Assembly (NCBI RefSeq): GCF_963378095.1
Contig: NZ_OY726397.1
Coordinates: 2,046,001-2,110,000 of the forward strand
Direction: 5' to 3'
Length of the DNA stretch: 64,000 nucleotides
Source: Mycolicibacterium sp. MU0053
GTDB lineage: Bacteria; Actinomycetota; Actinomycetes; Mycobacteriales; Mycobacteriaceae
Both the position numbers and the translations under genes were made by a program. Below, in pieces: positions 27,651 through 38,116 of this stretch (position 1 is its first letter; each line of letters begins with the position of its first letter). The notes beneath the pieces are model-generated. The model did no database searches and had not been told where the DNA came from. It was given only the letters and a program-made list of their open reading frames with translations.

Positions 27651-29029
27651 CTGGTTCTCCTGGACCCTGGTGCGGTGCTTGGCAGTCGCATGGCAATGTT
27701 CGGCAAAGTGGAGCAGCCCAGCATGGCATGCCCGCCCAACGAGCGACCGCCGGCATGCGGTGCGAACCTACTGACTCACCGCGGACCGGAGCAAGGCGGC
27801 CTCCGGCGAGTCGACCCAATCCGGCTTGCGCCCACAGCTTCGACTCCGGCCCCGTGGTCGGCGGGCAAACGCGGTCCCGATCGGCGGGCGGGCCCGGCGA
27901 CCACGATCGACGGTGGTTGCTGCACGGGAGAGTCCGGCCGACGCGGGTTTTGGCCGATTGCCGACGGCGCCAGTCGTGGCTGCGACGGCCGCACCCGTCC
28001 CGGCACTCATCGGTTTTCCGCGCGGCTGGGGCAGATCTTTAGCGGCGATATGTTATCGGGGATTCGGGACGGCCGCAGCGGGACGGGGCGCGCCACCACG
28101 GGACTGCGCGCACGCCCGTCAGGTTCGATGGGCTTCGCTGGGGCCGGTGCGCACCCGAAGCCCGGTCGGATACCACGGCCGTCCCGCGCCGAGTCGAAAG
28201 ACCCTGTGAAAGACGATGTTTCGGTAGTATCCGCCAATGTTACTGCGGCGGTGAATAACTGGGTGAACGCCCGGTTCCGATAGCCACCGTTCGACCCCGG
28301 CGGCATAGGTCGACGGCGGTACGGCGGCGTCCCGCCCCCGGCGGGCGAGCGGGTCAGCTGATGGTGAATCCGCATCGTCGACGCCGCGCGGCGTACTTGC
28401 AGCGTCGGCGGCAGCTGGACCTGCGGTGGGCGGCGCGGCATTGCTGAGAGCCGGTGTGCGGCGGGGGGGCCGGGAGGCCAAACCCGGTGAACTGGGCGAT
28501 AACTGACTTCTTTGCCACGGATGCGCTATCGGCGCCGTTGCTCGGCGGGTGGTGACCCCATCCAGCGAATGATTCAAATCGCAATCAATCGGCGTGCCGG
28601 CGCTTTCCTGGGCGACCGCATGCGGAATTCGGCGACACCATTCCGGTGCTGCGAAATGGCAGGCAGGGCGGGCCCTGCTCAGGTCAAACCCCGAGGTGAC
28701 GGCTGGTCCAGGCGACGGTGCAGCGTGACGGATTGAATGGCCAGGTCCGTGACGGATGGGCGCACAACCCGAGTTTTCGGATCGGGTCCACCGAAATTTT
28801 GCTAACCCGACTAATAGTCGCTGGTAATGCATTACGATCCGAAATCGCATGGGGAACGTGCCGATTCAGGCCAAGCCAGTGTGCGACGTCGGTCGCGTTC
28901 TCCGAAGCGCCGCATGTTTGCGGTGATCGCCGCGGGCTAATCCGCGGCGCGCACCGATGTGGGGCGGCACGGGTCGGGCGTGTCGAGGTCGGGCGTTGTC
29001 GCATGTGTGGCGACGCCGGCGAGGCACCC
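27651..29029. other. 1.4-kb region without a convincing gene upstream of mmpS
   Basis: No frame in this stretch has recognisable family features; the longest open frames (27675-28283 plus, 28119-28850 minus) are rich in Arg, Pro, Gly and Ser and look like chance frames in GC-rich DNA. GC content drops in patches after about 28200. The region probably contains the promoters of the divergent acyl-CoA dehydrogenase and of the mmpS-mmpL operon and may encode an sRNA, which cannot be judged by eye. Confidence 0.45.
28824..28835. promoter_or_regulatory. 12-base perfect palindrome upstream of mmpS operon
   Basis: GTAATGCATTAC is a perfect 12-base palindrome in an AT-rich patch about 195 bases before the mmpS start. 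Just upstream, GACTAATAGTC (28809-28819) is a second small inverted repeat (GACT/AGTC). Either could be a regulator-binding site for the export operon; no regulator gene lies next to it. Confidence 0.4.
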
Positions 29030-29491
29030 ATGGGGCATCAGAGGAAGAGGGGCTCTGAGATTTTCAGGATTCTCAAGCAGGTGTGGATTCCACTGGTCAT
29101 CGGGGTGGTGATAACTGCAGGAGGCTTTACCGTTTCGCGGTTGCACGGGGTCTTCGGCACCGATAACCGCCCCAGCTATACCGGCACCGAACGCGAGGAA
29201 CGACGACCCCACGACCCTAAACACTTGGTGTACGAGGTGTTCGGCCCACCGGGGGCGGTCGCGGACATCAGCTACTTCGATGCCGATGCCGATCCGCAAC
29301 ACATCAAGGACGCGGCCCTGCCGTGGACGCTGGACTTTCCGATCACGGAGGCGACCGCCATGGGGAACGTCACCGCGCAGGGCGACAGTGACACGATCGG
29401 ATGCCGTATCAGCGTGGGCGACGAAATCAGGGACGAAAAGGTCCGGCACGGGGTAAGCGCGTTCACCTTTTGCGTGCTGAAGGCCGCATGA
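29030..29491 (+). CDS. mmpS4: MmpS-family membrane accessory protein
   Basis: 153 residues: a short cytosolic N-terminus, one membrane helix ([21 protein letters not shown]) and a periplasmic MmpS beta domain ending in [35 protein letters not shown] sequence with the conserved Cys pair. MmpS proteins partner MmpL pumps; in described GPL loci MmpS4 assists GPL assembly and export. The ATG at 29030 has a GGCGAGG site; a longer start at 29003 is possible. It overlaps mmpL by 4 bases (ATGA). The symbol is given by analogy with GPL loci. Confidence 0.88.
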   Translation: MGHQRKRGSEIFRILKQVWIPLVIGVVITAGGFTVSRLHGVFGTDNRPSYTGTEREERRPHDPKHLVYEVFGPPGAVADISYFDADADPQHIKDAALPWTLDFPITEATAMGNVTAQGDSDTIGCRISVGDEIRDEKVRHGVSAFTFCVLKAA

Positions 29492-32382
29492 GTCAGGTCA
29501 GCGAACCCGTCACAGAGCCGTTGCCAGTCACCCACCGTCCGTCCTGGATGGCGCGGCTGATCCGGCGGCTGGCCGTGCCGATCATCCTGGGCTGGTTGGC
29601 GATCGCCGTGATCTTGAGTGTCAGCGTTCCCTCGCTCGAACAGGTCGAGAAAGAGAATGCGGTCGCGATGGACCTCTCTGCCGCACCGTCGTTCCGGGCC
29701 ATGCAACGCATGGGTGAGCTGTTCGCCGAAACCAACTCGAACGCGGTGGCGATGATCGTGTTGGAGGGCGACCAGCCCCTCGGCGACGAAGCACACGCCT
29801 ATTACGACGAGATCGTTCGGCAGCTGCAAACCGATGAACACGTGCAACACGTCCAGGACTTCTGGGGCGATCCGATTACCCAGGCCGCCGCCCAGAGCGT
29901 CGACGGCAAGGCCGCGTATGTGCAGCTGACCCTGACCGGAAACGACGAGATCTCGGCGATCGAATCCGTGCGTGCGGTACGCGAACTCGTCGACGCGACG
30001 CCGCCGATACCGGGAGTCCAGGCCCACGTCACCGGCCCCGCCGCGTTCGCCGCGGATCTGGGACCCGCCGGCAACAGGACGGTCATGCTCGTCACGTCGC
30101 TGAGCTTCACGGTGATATTCGTGATGCTCCTGCTGGTCTACCGATCGGTCATCGCGGTCGTTCTGATGCTGGTGATCGTCGCGATCGAACTGATCGTGGC
30201 CCGCGGATTCGTCGCGTTACTCGGCGATCTGGGATTCATCGGGGTCACCACGTTCGTCGTCAATCTGCTGGTGGCGCTGGCCATCGCGGCCGGAACGGAT
30301 TACGGAATATTCTTCACCGGGCGCTATCAGGAGGCGCGTCAGGCCGGCGAAGACAAGCAGACGGCGTTCTACACCAGCTTCCGCAGCGTCGCGAAGGTGG
30401 TGGTGGGTTCCGGTTTGACCATCGCCGGGGCGGTGCTCTGTCTGCACTTCACCCGGCTTCCGGTCTATCAAACGCTGGGTGTTGCGACGGCGATCGGCAT
30501 GGTCGTCGCGGTGGTGGTGGCGGTGACGCTGGTGCCGGCGGTGATCGCCGTCGGCAGTCGCATGGGGTTGTTCGAGCCCAAGCGGAAGATCATGGCCCGG
30601 CGGTGGCGGCGAGTGGGCACTGCCGTGGTGCGTTGGCCCGCGCCCATTCTCGCCGCGACTTGCGCGGTCACCTTGGTCGGACTCTTGGCGCTGCCGGCAT
30701 ACCAGGCCAGTTACAACGATCAGAAGTTCATTCCGCAGGACATCCCGGCCAACGTGGGTTATGCCGCCGCGGCGCGCCACTTTCCGCAGTCGCTGATGAT
30801 GGCACCGGACATTCTGCTGATCGAAGCCGATCACGACATGCGGAACCCGGCGGACTTCCTGGTGCTGAACAAACTGGCCAAGGCCGTACAGGCGGTTCCG
30901 GGAGTCTCTCGGGTGCAGGCCGTCACGCGTCCCGGCGGGGAACCGCTGAAGCACACCACGATTCCGTTCATTCTGAGTATGAGCAACGCCTCCCAGTCCG
31001 TGCTGATGCCGTTCCAGAAGAATCGAATGGACGACCTGCTGGTGCAAGCCGACGACATCACCAAGACCATCGAAACCATGAAGCGCATGCAGTCGGTGAC
31101 CGAGCAGATGGTCAGCACCACTTCCGAGATGGTCGACAGAACGCACGAACTGCAAGACATCACCAACGATCTCCGAGACCATGTTTCGCATTTTGACGAC
31201 TTCATTCGGCCCATCCGCAATTACCTGTACTGGGAGCCGCACTGCTACAACATTCCGGTCTGCTTCGCGATCAGGTCGGTGTTCGACACCCTCGACGGAG
31301 TGGACGAGATCACGGTGAAAATGCGCGGTCTCATCGAGAACCTGGATCGCCTGGACGCGATCATGCCGCAGATGCTCGAACAGTTTCCGGTGATGATCGA
31401 GACCATGTACTCGACCCGGGCGATGCTGCTGACCATGCACAGCACCATGGCCGGAATCATGGACCAGATGGACGAGGCGACCAATAACGCCAGCGCGATG
31501 GGCCGGGCGTTCAACGCTGCCCAGAACGACGATTCCTTCTATCTGCCACCGGAGGTCTTCGAGAACGAGGACTTCAAACGGGTCATGGACATCTTCCTGT
31601 CGCCGGACGGGAAGGCCGCGCGGATGCTCATCGCGCAGCGCGGTGATCCCGCGACGCCCGAGGGAATGGCGTTGGTTGACCCGATAGAGACCGCGGCGGA
31701 GGAGGCGTTGAAGGGAACTCCGCTGCAGAACGCCCAGATCTACCTCACCGGAACCGCGGCATCGGTGAAAGACATCGTGGACGGATCCACCTACGACTTG
31801 TTGATCGCCGCCACCGCGGCGCTGTGTCTCATCTTCTGCATCATGCTGATTGTCACCCGGAGTTTCATTGCCGCCCTGGTGATCGTGGGCACGGTGGCAC
31901 TGTCGCTGGGCGCGGCTTTCGGTCTGTCCGTGCTCATTTGGCAACACATTCTCGGCATCCCCTTGAACTGGGTGGTCCTGGCGATGTCCGTCATCGTCCT
32001 GTTGGCCGTGGGTTCTGACTACAACCTGTTGTTGGTGTCCCGGATGAAAGAGGAGATCGGCGCCGGCATCAACACCGGCATCATCCGGGCCATGGGGGGC
32101 AGCGGCAAGGTCGTGACGGCCGCGGGCCTGGTGTTCGCGTTCACCATGCTGGCGATGGTGGTCAGCGACCTCGTCACCATCGGACAACTGGGCGCGACGA
32201 TCGGTGTGGGCCTGCTGTTCGACACCCTGGTGGTGCGGGCATTCATGACGCCGTCGATCGCCGCCCTGCTGGGGCGGTGGTTCTGGTGGCCGCAACGGGT
32301 CCATCCCCGCCCCGTCAGTGCGGCCCGACGGACCGGCGCCCGCCCGCTGGTGCGCTCCCTCCTGCAGAAGGAAGAGCGCTGA
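29488..32382 (+). CDS. mmpL4a: MmpL-family RND transporter, first of tandem pair
   Basis: 964 residues. Membrane helix 1 ([18 protein letters not shown]), a first periplasmic porter domain, helices 2-6 with [19 protein letters not shown], a second periplasmic domain containing a long coiled-coil insert (about residues 500-680) with the [10 protein letters not shown] pair, and helices 7-12 with [18 protein letters not shown]. The Asp-Tyr pairs are the proton-relay residues of MmpL3-type pumps. By context it exports the glycolipopeptide made in this locus across the inner membrane. It shares near-identical DNA tracts with the next gene in its last third. Confidence 0.92.
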   Translation: MSQVSEPVTEPLPVTHRPSWMARLIRRLAVPIILGWLAIAVILSVSVPSLEQVEKENAVAMDLSAAPSFRAMQRMGELFAETNSNAVAMIVLEGDQPLGDEAHAYYDEIVRQLQTDEHVQHVQDFWGDPITQAAAQSVDGKAAYVQLTLTGNDEISAIESVRAVRELVDATPPIPGVQAHVTGPAAFAADLGPAGNRTVMLVTSLSFTVIFVMLLLVYRSVIAVVLMLVIVAIELIVARGFVALLGDLGFIGVTTFVVNLLVALAIAAGTDYGIFFTGRYQEARQAGEDKQTAFYTSFRSVAKVVVGSGLTIAGAVLCLHFTRLPVYQTLGVATAIGMVVAVVVAVTLVPAVIAVGSRMGLFEPKRKIMARRWRRVGTAVVRWPAPILAATCAVTLVGLLALPAYQASYNDQKFIPQDIPANVGYAAAARHFPQSLMMAPDILLIEADHDMRNPADFLVLNKLAKAVQAVPGVSRVQAVTRPGGEPLKHTTIPFILSMSNASQSVLMPFQKNRMDDLLVQADDITKTIETMKRMQSVTEQMVSTTSEMVDRTHELQDITNDLRDHVSHFDDFIRPIRNYLYWEPHCYNIPVCFAIRSVFDTLDGVDEITVKMRGLIENLDRLDAIMPQMLEQFPVMIETMYSTRAMLLTMHSTMAGIMDQMDEATNNASAMGRAFNAAQNDDSFYLPPEVFENEDFKRVMDIFLSPDGKAARMLIAQRGDPATPEGMALVDPIETAAEEALKGTPLQNAQIYLTGTAASVKDIVDGSTYDLLIAATAALCLIFCIMLIVTRSFIAALVIVGTVALSLGAAFGLSVLIWQHILGIPLNWVVLAMSVIVLLAVGSDYNLLLVSRMKEEIGAGINTGIIRAMGGSGKVVTAAGLVFAFTMLAMVVSDLVTIGQLGATIGVGLLFDTLVVRAFMTPSIAALLGRWFWWPQRVHPRPVSAARRTGARPLVRSLLQKEER
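31861..32147 (+). repeat. Near-identical tract shared with the second mmpL (copy 1)
   Basis: Bases 31861-31959 match 34760-34858 with a single difference, and 32081-32147 match 34980-35046 exactly, both at an offset of 2899. The intervening and flanking parts of the two genes are clearly diverged. The pattern points to gene conversion between tandem paralogues in the segment encoding helices 8-11. Confidence 0.8.
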
Positions 32383-32422
32383 TCATATTGAACGCGTTGA
32401 CCTTCCGCACGTTGACGGCCAC

Positions 32423-35263
32423 ATGAGCAATCGGCCGTCCTACATAGCTCGGACAATCCACCGGCTGGCGGTGCCGATCATCCTCGGCTGGCTGGTGGTC
32501 GTCGCCATTGCGACCTTCGCCGTACCGTCGTTGGAACGCGTCGGTGCGGAGAACTCGGTCTCGCTGAGTCCCCAAGGCGCACCGGCGTTCCAGGCGATGA
32601 AGCGCATGGGTGAGGTGTTCGAGGAGTCCGACTCCGACAGCGTGGCGATGATCGTGCTCGAAGGTGAGCAACCCCTGGGCGACGAGGCGCACCGCTATTA
32701 CGACGATCTGATTCGTCAGTTGCGTGCCGACACCGTCCACGTCCAGCACGTCCAGGATTACTGGGGGGATCTGCTCACGGCGTCGGGGGTGGCCAGCGCC
32801 GACGGGTTGGGCGCCTATGTGCAGCTGAATCTCGCCGGCAACCAAGGCGAGGCGCTGGCCAACAAGTCTGTGGCGGCCGTCCGAGGCATCGTGGACCGGA
32901 CGCCGCCGCCACCGGGTGTCAGCGTCTATGTCACCGGTCCGGCGCCGTTGGTGACGGACATGAACCACGCCGGCGACAACTCGATCATCAAGATCACCGC
33001 CGTCACCCTGGTCGTGATCTTCGCGATGCTGTTCTTCTTCTACCGCTCGATCGTCACGGTCGTTCTCCTGCTCGCCATGATGGGGATCCAGGTACAGGCC
33101 GCCCGGGGTGTGGTGGCATTCCTCGGTGATGAAGGCCTCATCGGACTTTCGACATTTGCGGTGAACCTGCTGGTTTCGTTGACCATCGCGGTCGGCACCG
33201 ACTACTGCATATTCTTCACCGGGCGCTATCAGGAGGCCCGTCAGGCCGGTGCGGATCCGGAGACGGCCTACCACACCACCTACCGCAGTGTTGCGAAGGT
33301 GGTTGTCGGTTCCGGTCTGACGATCGCCGGGGCGATCTTCTGCCTGAGCTTCGCCCGGTTGCCCTACTTCCAGACCATGGGTGTGCCCACCGCGGTGGGG
33401 ATGGTCGTGGCGATCGTGGTGGCCGTCACGCTGATCCCGGCGGCCCTTGCCGTGGGCGGTCGGTTCGGGCTCTTCGAACCCAAGCGGACGCTGATGTTCC
33501 GCCGGTGGCGGCGAATAGGAACGGTGGTCACTCGGTGGCCCGTGCCAGTTCTGGTCGCGGCGTGCGCCATTGCGTTCATCGGGATATTGGCGCTGCCCGG
33601 ATATCAGACCAGCTACGACGACCGGCTGTATGTGCCACAGGACATCCCGGCCAACGTGGGGTACGCGGCGTCGGAGCGGCACTTTCCGGAGTCTCGAATG
33701 ATGCCGGACATTCTGATGATCGAAGCCGACCACGACATGCGCAACCCGACTGATTTCCTGGTGCTCCACAAACTGGCCAGGAATGTCTTCGCGGTTCCGG
33801 GCATCGCCACCGTGCAGAGCATCACCCGACCCGAGGGCACCCCCATCGAACGCACGTCGATACCCTTTCAGATCAGCCTGCAAAGCGCCGGCCTGATGCA
33901 AGTGCTCCCGTTCGGCAAGGAGCGCATCAACGACATGCTCAAGCAGGCCGAAGGCCTGTCAACGATGATCGGCCAGATGGAGCGCACCTATCGGCTGATG
34001 AGTCAGATGTCCGAGATCACCGCCGAGACTGTCGTCATCAACCGGGAGATCGCAGAGGTCACCGACACCCTGCGGGACCACATCGCGGATTTCGACGACT
34101 TCTTCCGGCCCATTCGCAATTACTTGTACTGGGAGTCGCACTGCGAGAACATTCCGATCTGCCACGGCGTCCGGTCCATCTTTCATGCGCTCGACGTGGC
34201 CGATGAGATCAGCGATTCGATGCGCGAGATTCTCTGGCGGGTGGAGCGGATGTCGGCCTACCAGCAGCAGTTGGTGACCCTCTTCCCGCCGATGATCGAG
34301 ACCATGAAGTCGATGCGCTTCATGATGCTGACCATGTACAGCACGATGTCGGGAATGTTCGCGATCATCGACGACTCGACCGCGAACGCCAGCGCGATGG
34401 GTCAGGTTTATGACGACGCCCAAAACGACGACTCCTTTTATCTGCCACCGGAGGTCTTCGACAACGAGGACTTCAAACGCGCCATGGGCCTGTTCTTCTC
34501 GCCGGACGGTAAGGCGGTGCGGCTGATCCTCACGCACCGAGGAGATCCCGGGACTCCGGAGGGCATCTCGCGCGTCGATGCCGTGCGGACCGCGGCCGAG
34601 GAGGCGTTGAAGGTGACACCGCTGGAGAACGCCACGATCTACCTCGCCGGCACCGCAGCGACTTTCAAGGATCTGCAGGAGGGCTCCACCTACGATCTGT
34701 TGATCGCCGGGGTGGCCGCGCTGTGCCTCATCTTGAGCATCATGTTGATCATGACGCGCAGTTTCATTGCCGCCCTGGTGATCGTGGGCACGGTGGCACT
34801 GTCGCTGGGCGCGGCTTTCGGTCTGTCCGTGCTCATTTGGCAGCACATTCTCGGCATCGAACTGCACTGGCTGGTGCTGGCGATGTCGTTGATCGTGCTG
34901 TTGGCGGTGGGTGCTGATTACAACCTGTTGTTGGTGTCCCGGATGAAGGAGGAGATCGGCGCCGGGTTGAACACGGGCATCATCCGGGCCATGGGGGGCA
35001 GCGGCAAGGTCGTGACGGCCGCGGGCCTGGTGTTCGCGTTCACCATGTTGTCAATGGTGGCCAGCGATTTGCGCATCATTGGACAGGTGGGTTCCACGAT
35101 CGGGTTGGGGCTGTTGTTCGACACGTTGGTGGTGCGCGCGTTCATGACCCCCTCGATTGCCGCGCTGCTGGGGCGGTGGTTCTGGTGGCCGCTGCGAGTG
35201 CACCCGCGGCCTGCCAGCGTGCGCCCGGCCGACCGACGCCCGTTGGTCACCCAAGGAGGGTGA
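32423..35263 (+). CDS. mmpL4b: MmpL-family RND transporter, second of tandem pair
   Basis: 946 residues with the same architecture as the preceding gene: helix 1 [20 protein letters not shown], proton-relay regions [17 protein letters not shown] and [17 protein letters not shown], and the coiled-coil insert with [12 protein letters not shown]. Tandem mmpL4a/mmpL4b genes behind one mmpS4 are a hallmark of GPL loci. The ATG at 32423 is 40 bases after the mmpL4a stop, so they share a transcript. The C-terminal tail is short and basic. It should work with the same MmpS partner; whether the pumps form a heteromer is unknown. Confidence 0.92.
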   Translation: MSNRPSYIARTIHRLAVPIILGWLVVVAIATFAVPSLERVGAENSVSLSPQGAPAFQAMKRMGEVFEESDSDSVAMIVLEGEQPLGDEAHRYYDDLIRQLRADTVHVQHVQDYWGDLLTASGVASADGLGAYVQLNLAGNQGEALANKSVAAVRGIVDRTPPPPGVSVYVTGPAPLVTDMNHAGDNSIIKITAVTLVVIFAMLFFFYRSIVTVVLLLAMMGIQVQAARGVVAFLGDEGLIGLSTFAVNLLVSLTIAVGTDYCIFFTGRYQEARQAGADPETAYHTTYRSVAKVVVGSGLTIAGAIFCLSFARLPYFQTMGVPTAVGMVVAIVVAVTLIPAALAVGGRFGLFEPKRTLMFRRWRRIGTVVTRWPVPVLVAACAIAFIGILALPGYQTSYDDRLYVPQDIPANVGYAASERHFPESRMMPDILMIEADHDMRNPTDFLVLHKLARNVFAVPGIATVQSITRPEGTPIERTSIPFQISLQSAGLMQVLPFGKERINDMLKQAEGLSTMIGQMERTYRLMSQMSEITAETVVINREIAEVTDTLRDHIADFDDFFRPIRNYLYWESHCENIPICHGVRSIFHALDVADEISDSMREILWRVERMSAYQQQLVTLFPPMIETMKSMRFMMLTMYSTMSGMFAIIDDSTANASAMGQVYDDAQNDDSFYLPPEVFDNEDFKRAMGLFFSPDGKAVRLILTHRGDPGTPEGISRVDAVRTAAEEALKVTPLENATIYLAGTAATFKDLQEGSTYDLLIAGVAALCLILSIMLIMTRSFIAALVIVGTVALSLGAAFGLSVLIWQHILGIELHWLVLAMSLIVLLAVGADYNLLLVSRMKEEIGAGLNTGIIRAMGGSGKVVTAAGLVFAFTMLSMVASDLRIIGQVGSTIGLGLLFDTLVVRAFMTPSIAALLGRWFWWPLRVHPRPASVRPADRRPLVTQGG
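34760..35046 (+). repeat. Near-identical tract shared with the first mmpL (copy 2)
   Basis: Partner of 31861-32147. The match is about 99 percent over 99 bases, then again perfect over 67 bases, separated by more diverged sequence of equal length, so reading frame and spacing are preserved. Confidence 0.8.
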
Positions 35264-35365
35264 GTAGTGCTTCGCCGGTTGCAGATTCAGCAAAGCCCAG
35301 GTGCGATCGGAAACGCCCGTTTAGAGTCGCTACGTCGGGATCGGTTGTTAGGGAGGAGTCTGTCC

Positions 35366-35704
35366 ATGATCCAACTGTCATTGACCCGAGTGGCCGCCGC
35401 CGTCGGCGGACTCGTGTTGTCGTTGGCCGCCGGCGCCGGGGTCGCGTCCGCAGCGCCGGATTTGGGCCCCGCGATCGACACCACCTGTAGCTACCCGCAG
35501 CTGGTTTCGGCGCTCAATGCGCAGGACCCGCAAGTGGGCAAGGCATTCAGTCAAATGCCGATGCTGCAGAACGGTTTGCGCAACTTCATCGCGGCGGGAC
35601 CGCAGAAGCGCGCGGAGGTGGCCCAGCACGTGGCGGCGGCCCCCGCATTTCAGCCCTACCTGGGCACGATCGAGCAGGCCTTCGTCACCTGCCACAACTT
35701 CTGA
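35366..35704 (+). CDS. Secreted haemophore-like protein
   Basis: 112 residues. A Sec signal peptide (LTRVAAAVGGLVLSLAAGAGV, cleavage after ASA) is followed by about 80 mature residues with two Cys (TTCSYPQ and FVTCHNF) that likely form a disulfide, and the helical pattern typical of mycobacterial haemophore-related proteins such as Rv0203 relatives. The ATG is supported by a strong GGAGGAG ribosome site at 35351-35357. It follows mmpL4b by about 100 bases in the same direction. Haem binding is inferred from family resemblance only. Confidence 0.75.
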   Translation: MIQLSLTRVAAAVGGLVLSLAAGAGVASAAPDLGPAIDTTCSYPQLVSALNAQDPQVGKAFSQMPMLQNGLRNFIAAGPQKRAEVAQHVAAAPAFQPYLGTIEQAFVTCHNF

Positions 35705-35735
35705 GCGGGCCGTCCTCTCGCCGCCGGGACGAGGA

Positions 35736-37157
35736 TTAGTCGACCACGCCGGTCAGGCCGAAATCGTCCAGGGTGTGCGCGGCCACCGCACGCAACGCGG
35801 CCTTGGTGTTCGTCGCGCCCGGTTGGTAGGCGCCGACGCTGAGGAAGATCTTGCCGTTGATGCGCCCCGACAGCACCATCATCCGGCCGCCGATCCGGTC
35901 GAGGAGCTGTCGCGACTCGCGTTGCCCTGTCCCCCTTGCATTGCCGTACTCGACGATGGTCCCGTCGGGGCAGCCGATCGCCGTGTGGAGATCGCCGAGG
36001 TAAGAACAAAACACGGACTGATCGGGATCGGCGGGCATCTTGGCGACCATCCGTTTCATCGCGCGCTCCGGCATGAATGACGACAGCCACAGGAGTTGCT
36101 TGGACTCGTCGGGCGTCTCCTTCATGGTCCGCAACGTTTTCTTGATGGCTGCCCGGATGTCGGCGAGCTCCTTGGTCAGCGGCGCCGGGTCGACGCTGAC
36201 CCGGGTATACGACAGGGCCATCGCACGGGTGTCGTCCTCGGTACGGTCGCTGATGGGGATCTGTAGGGTTACGGCGCCGTCCTCGGCCCGTAGCCGCCCG
36301 ATGCGCTCGCCGAGTTTCGCGGCGAAGGCCGCGGCCAGCGTGTGACTGCCGCCGCCAAGGGCTTCCGCGCGGGCGTCCCACTGATCCAGGTAGACGTAAA
36401 TCGTGATCATCGGCACGAGGACGGTGTCGTCGCCGCCCACCGTGGCGACCGGTGCGGCGCTGCGTGACGCCGGTGCACGGCCCTTCGTCCGCTGCTCCCG
36501 GGCCTGTTTCCGGGCCAGCTTCGCCGCCGTGGCCACCGCCCGGATCGCCTCGGGCACGTCCCGGACCGTCTGCCGGGCATCCGCACCGAGGGCGCGCAGC
36601 TTGGTGCGCGACAACGGCGGCGGGTAGCCGAGATCGCGCGACTTGCCCAGGGCCGCTTCGGCAATCACCAGGGCGAGGCCGAGTCCGTCGATCAGGTTGT
36701 GCGAAAGTACCAGGCTGATTGCGGTCGACCCGTCGTCCAGCGGTTGGAGGCCGAGGTGCCACCCCGGTCCCGCTTGCGGGTCGATCGGTAGTTGCGAGCG
36801 TTCATCGACCCAGTCGCTGAACTCGGCCCGCGGACGGGGCCCCGCAGCGATGTCGAATTCCGTCGGCCGTCGATCGGCGACCCAGCGATGGCGGGCGATC
36901 GGCAACGCCGGGCGCTCGATGCGTCGGCCCAACAAGCCCTGACTGAGGTGTTGGTGAAAGCGGTGCACCCCATCGAGATCCACGCGATGCTCATAGCGCC
37001 ACGTCACCTGGATGACCACCGCCATGCCCGCGGCGCGATGCTCGGCCAACAGGGCTTCATCGGCCGGCGCGAGATAGTTGTCCAGTCGCGCAACTGGTTC
37101 GGAACCGCGACGCCTACTCAGGGATTCGCGCGCACGACTCATCCGCCCAGGCACCAC
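35736..37157 (-). CDS. Condensation / acyltransferase-fold protein (WS/DGAT- or PapA-like)
   Basis: 473 residues. The layout is that of CoA-dependent acyltransferases: an N-terminal half with LSHNLIDGLGLALVIAEA, aligning to the HHxxxDG catalytic motif but with Ser-His replacing the first His-His position, and a C-terminal half with MVAKMPADPDQSVFCSYLGDL and GRINGKIFLSVGAYQPG resembling the second domain. The second His, the usual base, is kept. It may acylate a sugar or peptide of the locus product. The GTG at 37157 is preferred because AAGGAGG lies 6 bases upstream; an ATG at 37142 is the alternative. Confidence 0.65.
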   Translation of the reverse strand: MVPGRMSRARESLSRRRGSEPVARLDNYLAPADEALLAEHRAAGMAVVIQVTWRYEHRVDLDGVHRFHQHLSQGLLGRRIERPALPIARHRWVADRRPTEFDIAAGPRPRAEFSDWVDERSQLPIDPQAGPGWHLGLQPLDDGSTAISLVLSHNLIDGLGLALVIAEAALGKSRDLGYPPPLSRTKLRALGADARQTVRDVPEAIRAVATAAKLARKQAREQRTKGRAPASRSAAPVATVGGDDTVLVPMITIYVYLDQWDARAEALGGGSHTLAAAFAAKLGERIGRLRAEDGAVTLQIPISDRTEDDTRAMALSYTRVSVDPAPLTKELADIRAAIKKTLRTMKETPDESKQLLWLSSFMPERAMKRMVAKMPADPDQSVFCSYLGDLHTAIGCPDGTIVEYGNARGTGQRESRQLLDRIGGRMMVLSGRINGKIFLSVGAYQPGATNTKAALRAVAAHTLDDFGLTGVVD

Positions 37158-37264
37158 TAGCCTCCTTCATCGCCGAACAGTTCGATAGCCTAATCACTGC
37201 ATCGCGAGGTTTTGGCGAAATCTGGGTCCTTTGCCTGGATCTGCCGAATCCGATCCGTCGCTCG

Positions 37265-38116
37265 ATGCCAACCAGGGCCGGGCCCAACCGCTTTGACTTT
37301 GCGACTTTCGACCGGATCACCGTGGGGATGCTCCATGATGTCTACGTGGACAGCAGCACCGGCGACATTGCGAACATGCCCCGCGGCGGGCCGGACGCGT
37401 CCTGGCTGGACCGGCGGTTGCAAACCAACCGGCTGGAGTACCTGGACCGCGACGACGTCGACGTGCTGAAGCGCAAGGTCATGGCTGCGCTCGACCGCGC
37501 TGGGCGGCGACGGTGGATCGGAATTCATGAGAAGTGTGCCCGGATGGTGCTCCGCGAGGTCGCCGAGGTACCCGCGCCGAAGATCCTCGAACTCGGTGCG
37601 GGTCTCGGTGGGCTGTCACACAAGCTGCTGCAGATGCACCCTACGGCGCAGGTGACGGTCACCGACATCGACCCCACGTTTGTCGCCGGAATGGCCGACG
37701 GTGACCTCGGCCGTCATCCGCGAGCGACCGTGCGAGAGCTGGACGCGACCGAGATCGATTTCCCGGCGGGCCATTTCGATCTTGCGGTGTTTGCCCTGTC
37801 GCTGCACCACCTGCCGCCGGGACTTGCCGCCCGCGTGTTCGACGCGGGAACCCGGGCCGCCGAGAAGCTGCTGATCGTCGATCTCCCTAGGCCACCGGCG
37901 CCGATCCACCTGGGGTTGTTGGCGGTGGTGCTGCCGCTGACCAAGCTCTCGCCGCTGCAACACGACGGCTTCATCAGCTCGCTGCGCGCCTACAGCCCGT
38001 CGGCGCTGCGCGCGCTCGCGCGGCATGCCGACCCGGCCATCACCGTCGAGTTCCGCAGCCGACGAGGCTTGGGGCCGACGGTGGCGGTGGCCACCCGCGG
38101 CGCACCCGCATCCTGA
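37265..38116 (+). CDS. Class I SAM-dependent methyltransferase
   Basis: 283 residues. SAM-binding motif I is ILELGAGLGGLSHKLLQ, motif II region VTVTDIDPTFV, and the post-motif LAVFALSLHHLPPG with the following IVDLPRPPAP fits Methyltransf_11-type folds. The N-terminal 100 residues form a helical cap; the C-terminal part after residue 210 is hydrophobic and may contact membrane or lipid substrate. It is divergent from the condensation-like gene and adjoins the convergent ECF cassette with no spacer. A role in methylating the locus product is plausible, not shown. Confidence 0.75.
   Translation: MPTRAGPNRFDFATFDRITVGMLHDVYVDSSTGDIANMPRGGPDASWLDRRLQTNRLEYLDRDDVDVLKRKVMAALDRAGRRRWIGIHEKCARMVLREVAEVPAPKILELGAGLGGLSHKLLQMHPTAQVTVTDIDPTFVAGMADGDLGRHPRATVRELDATEIDFPAGHFDLAVFALSLHHLPPGLAARVFDAGTRAAEKLLIVDLPRPPAPIHLGLLAVVLPLTKLSPLQHDGFISSLRAYSPSALRALARHADPAITVEFRSRRGLGPTVAVATRGAPAS

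Noticed and set aside
27675..28283. Possible gene in the long gap before mmpS
   Set aside because: Featureless Arg/Gly/Pro/Ser translation, no ribosome site, competing frames on the other strand.
30217..32304. 695-codon open frame antisense to the first mmpL
   Set aside because: His/Arg/Gln-rich composition typical of shadow frames; the MmpL on the other strand has all its motifs.
32315..33901. 528-codon open frame antisense to the second mmpL
   Set aside because: Same shadow composition and fully inside a clear gene.
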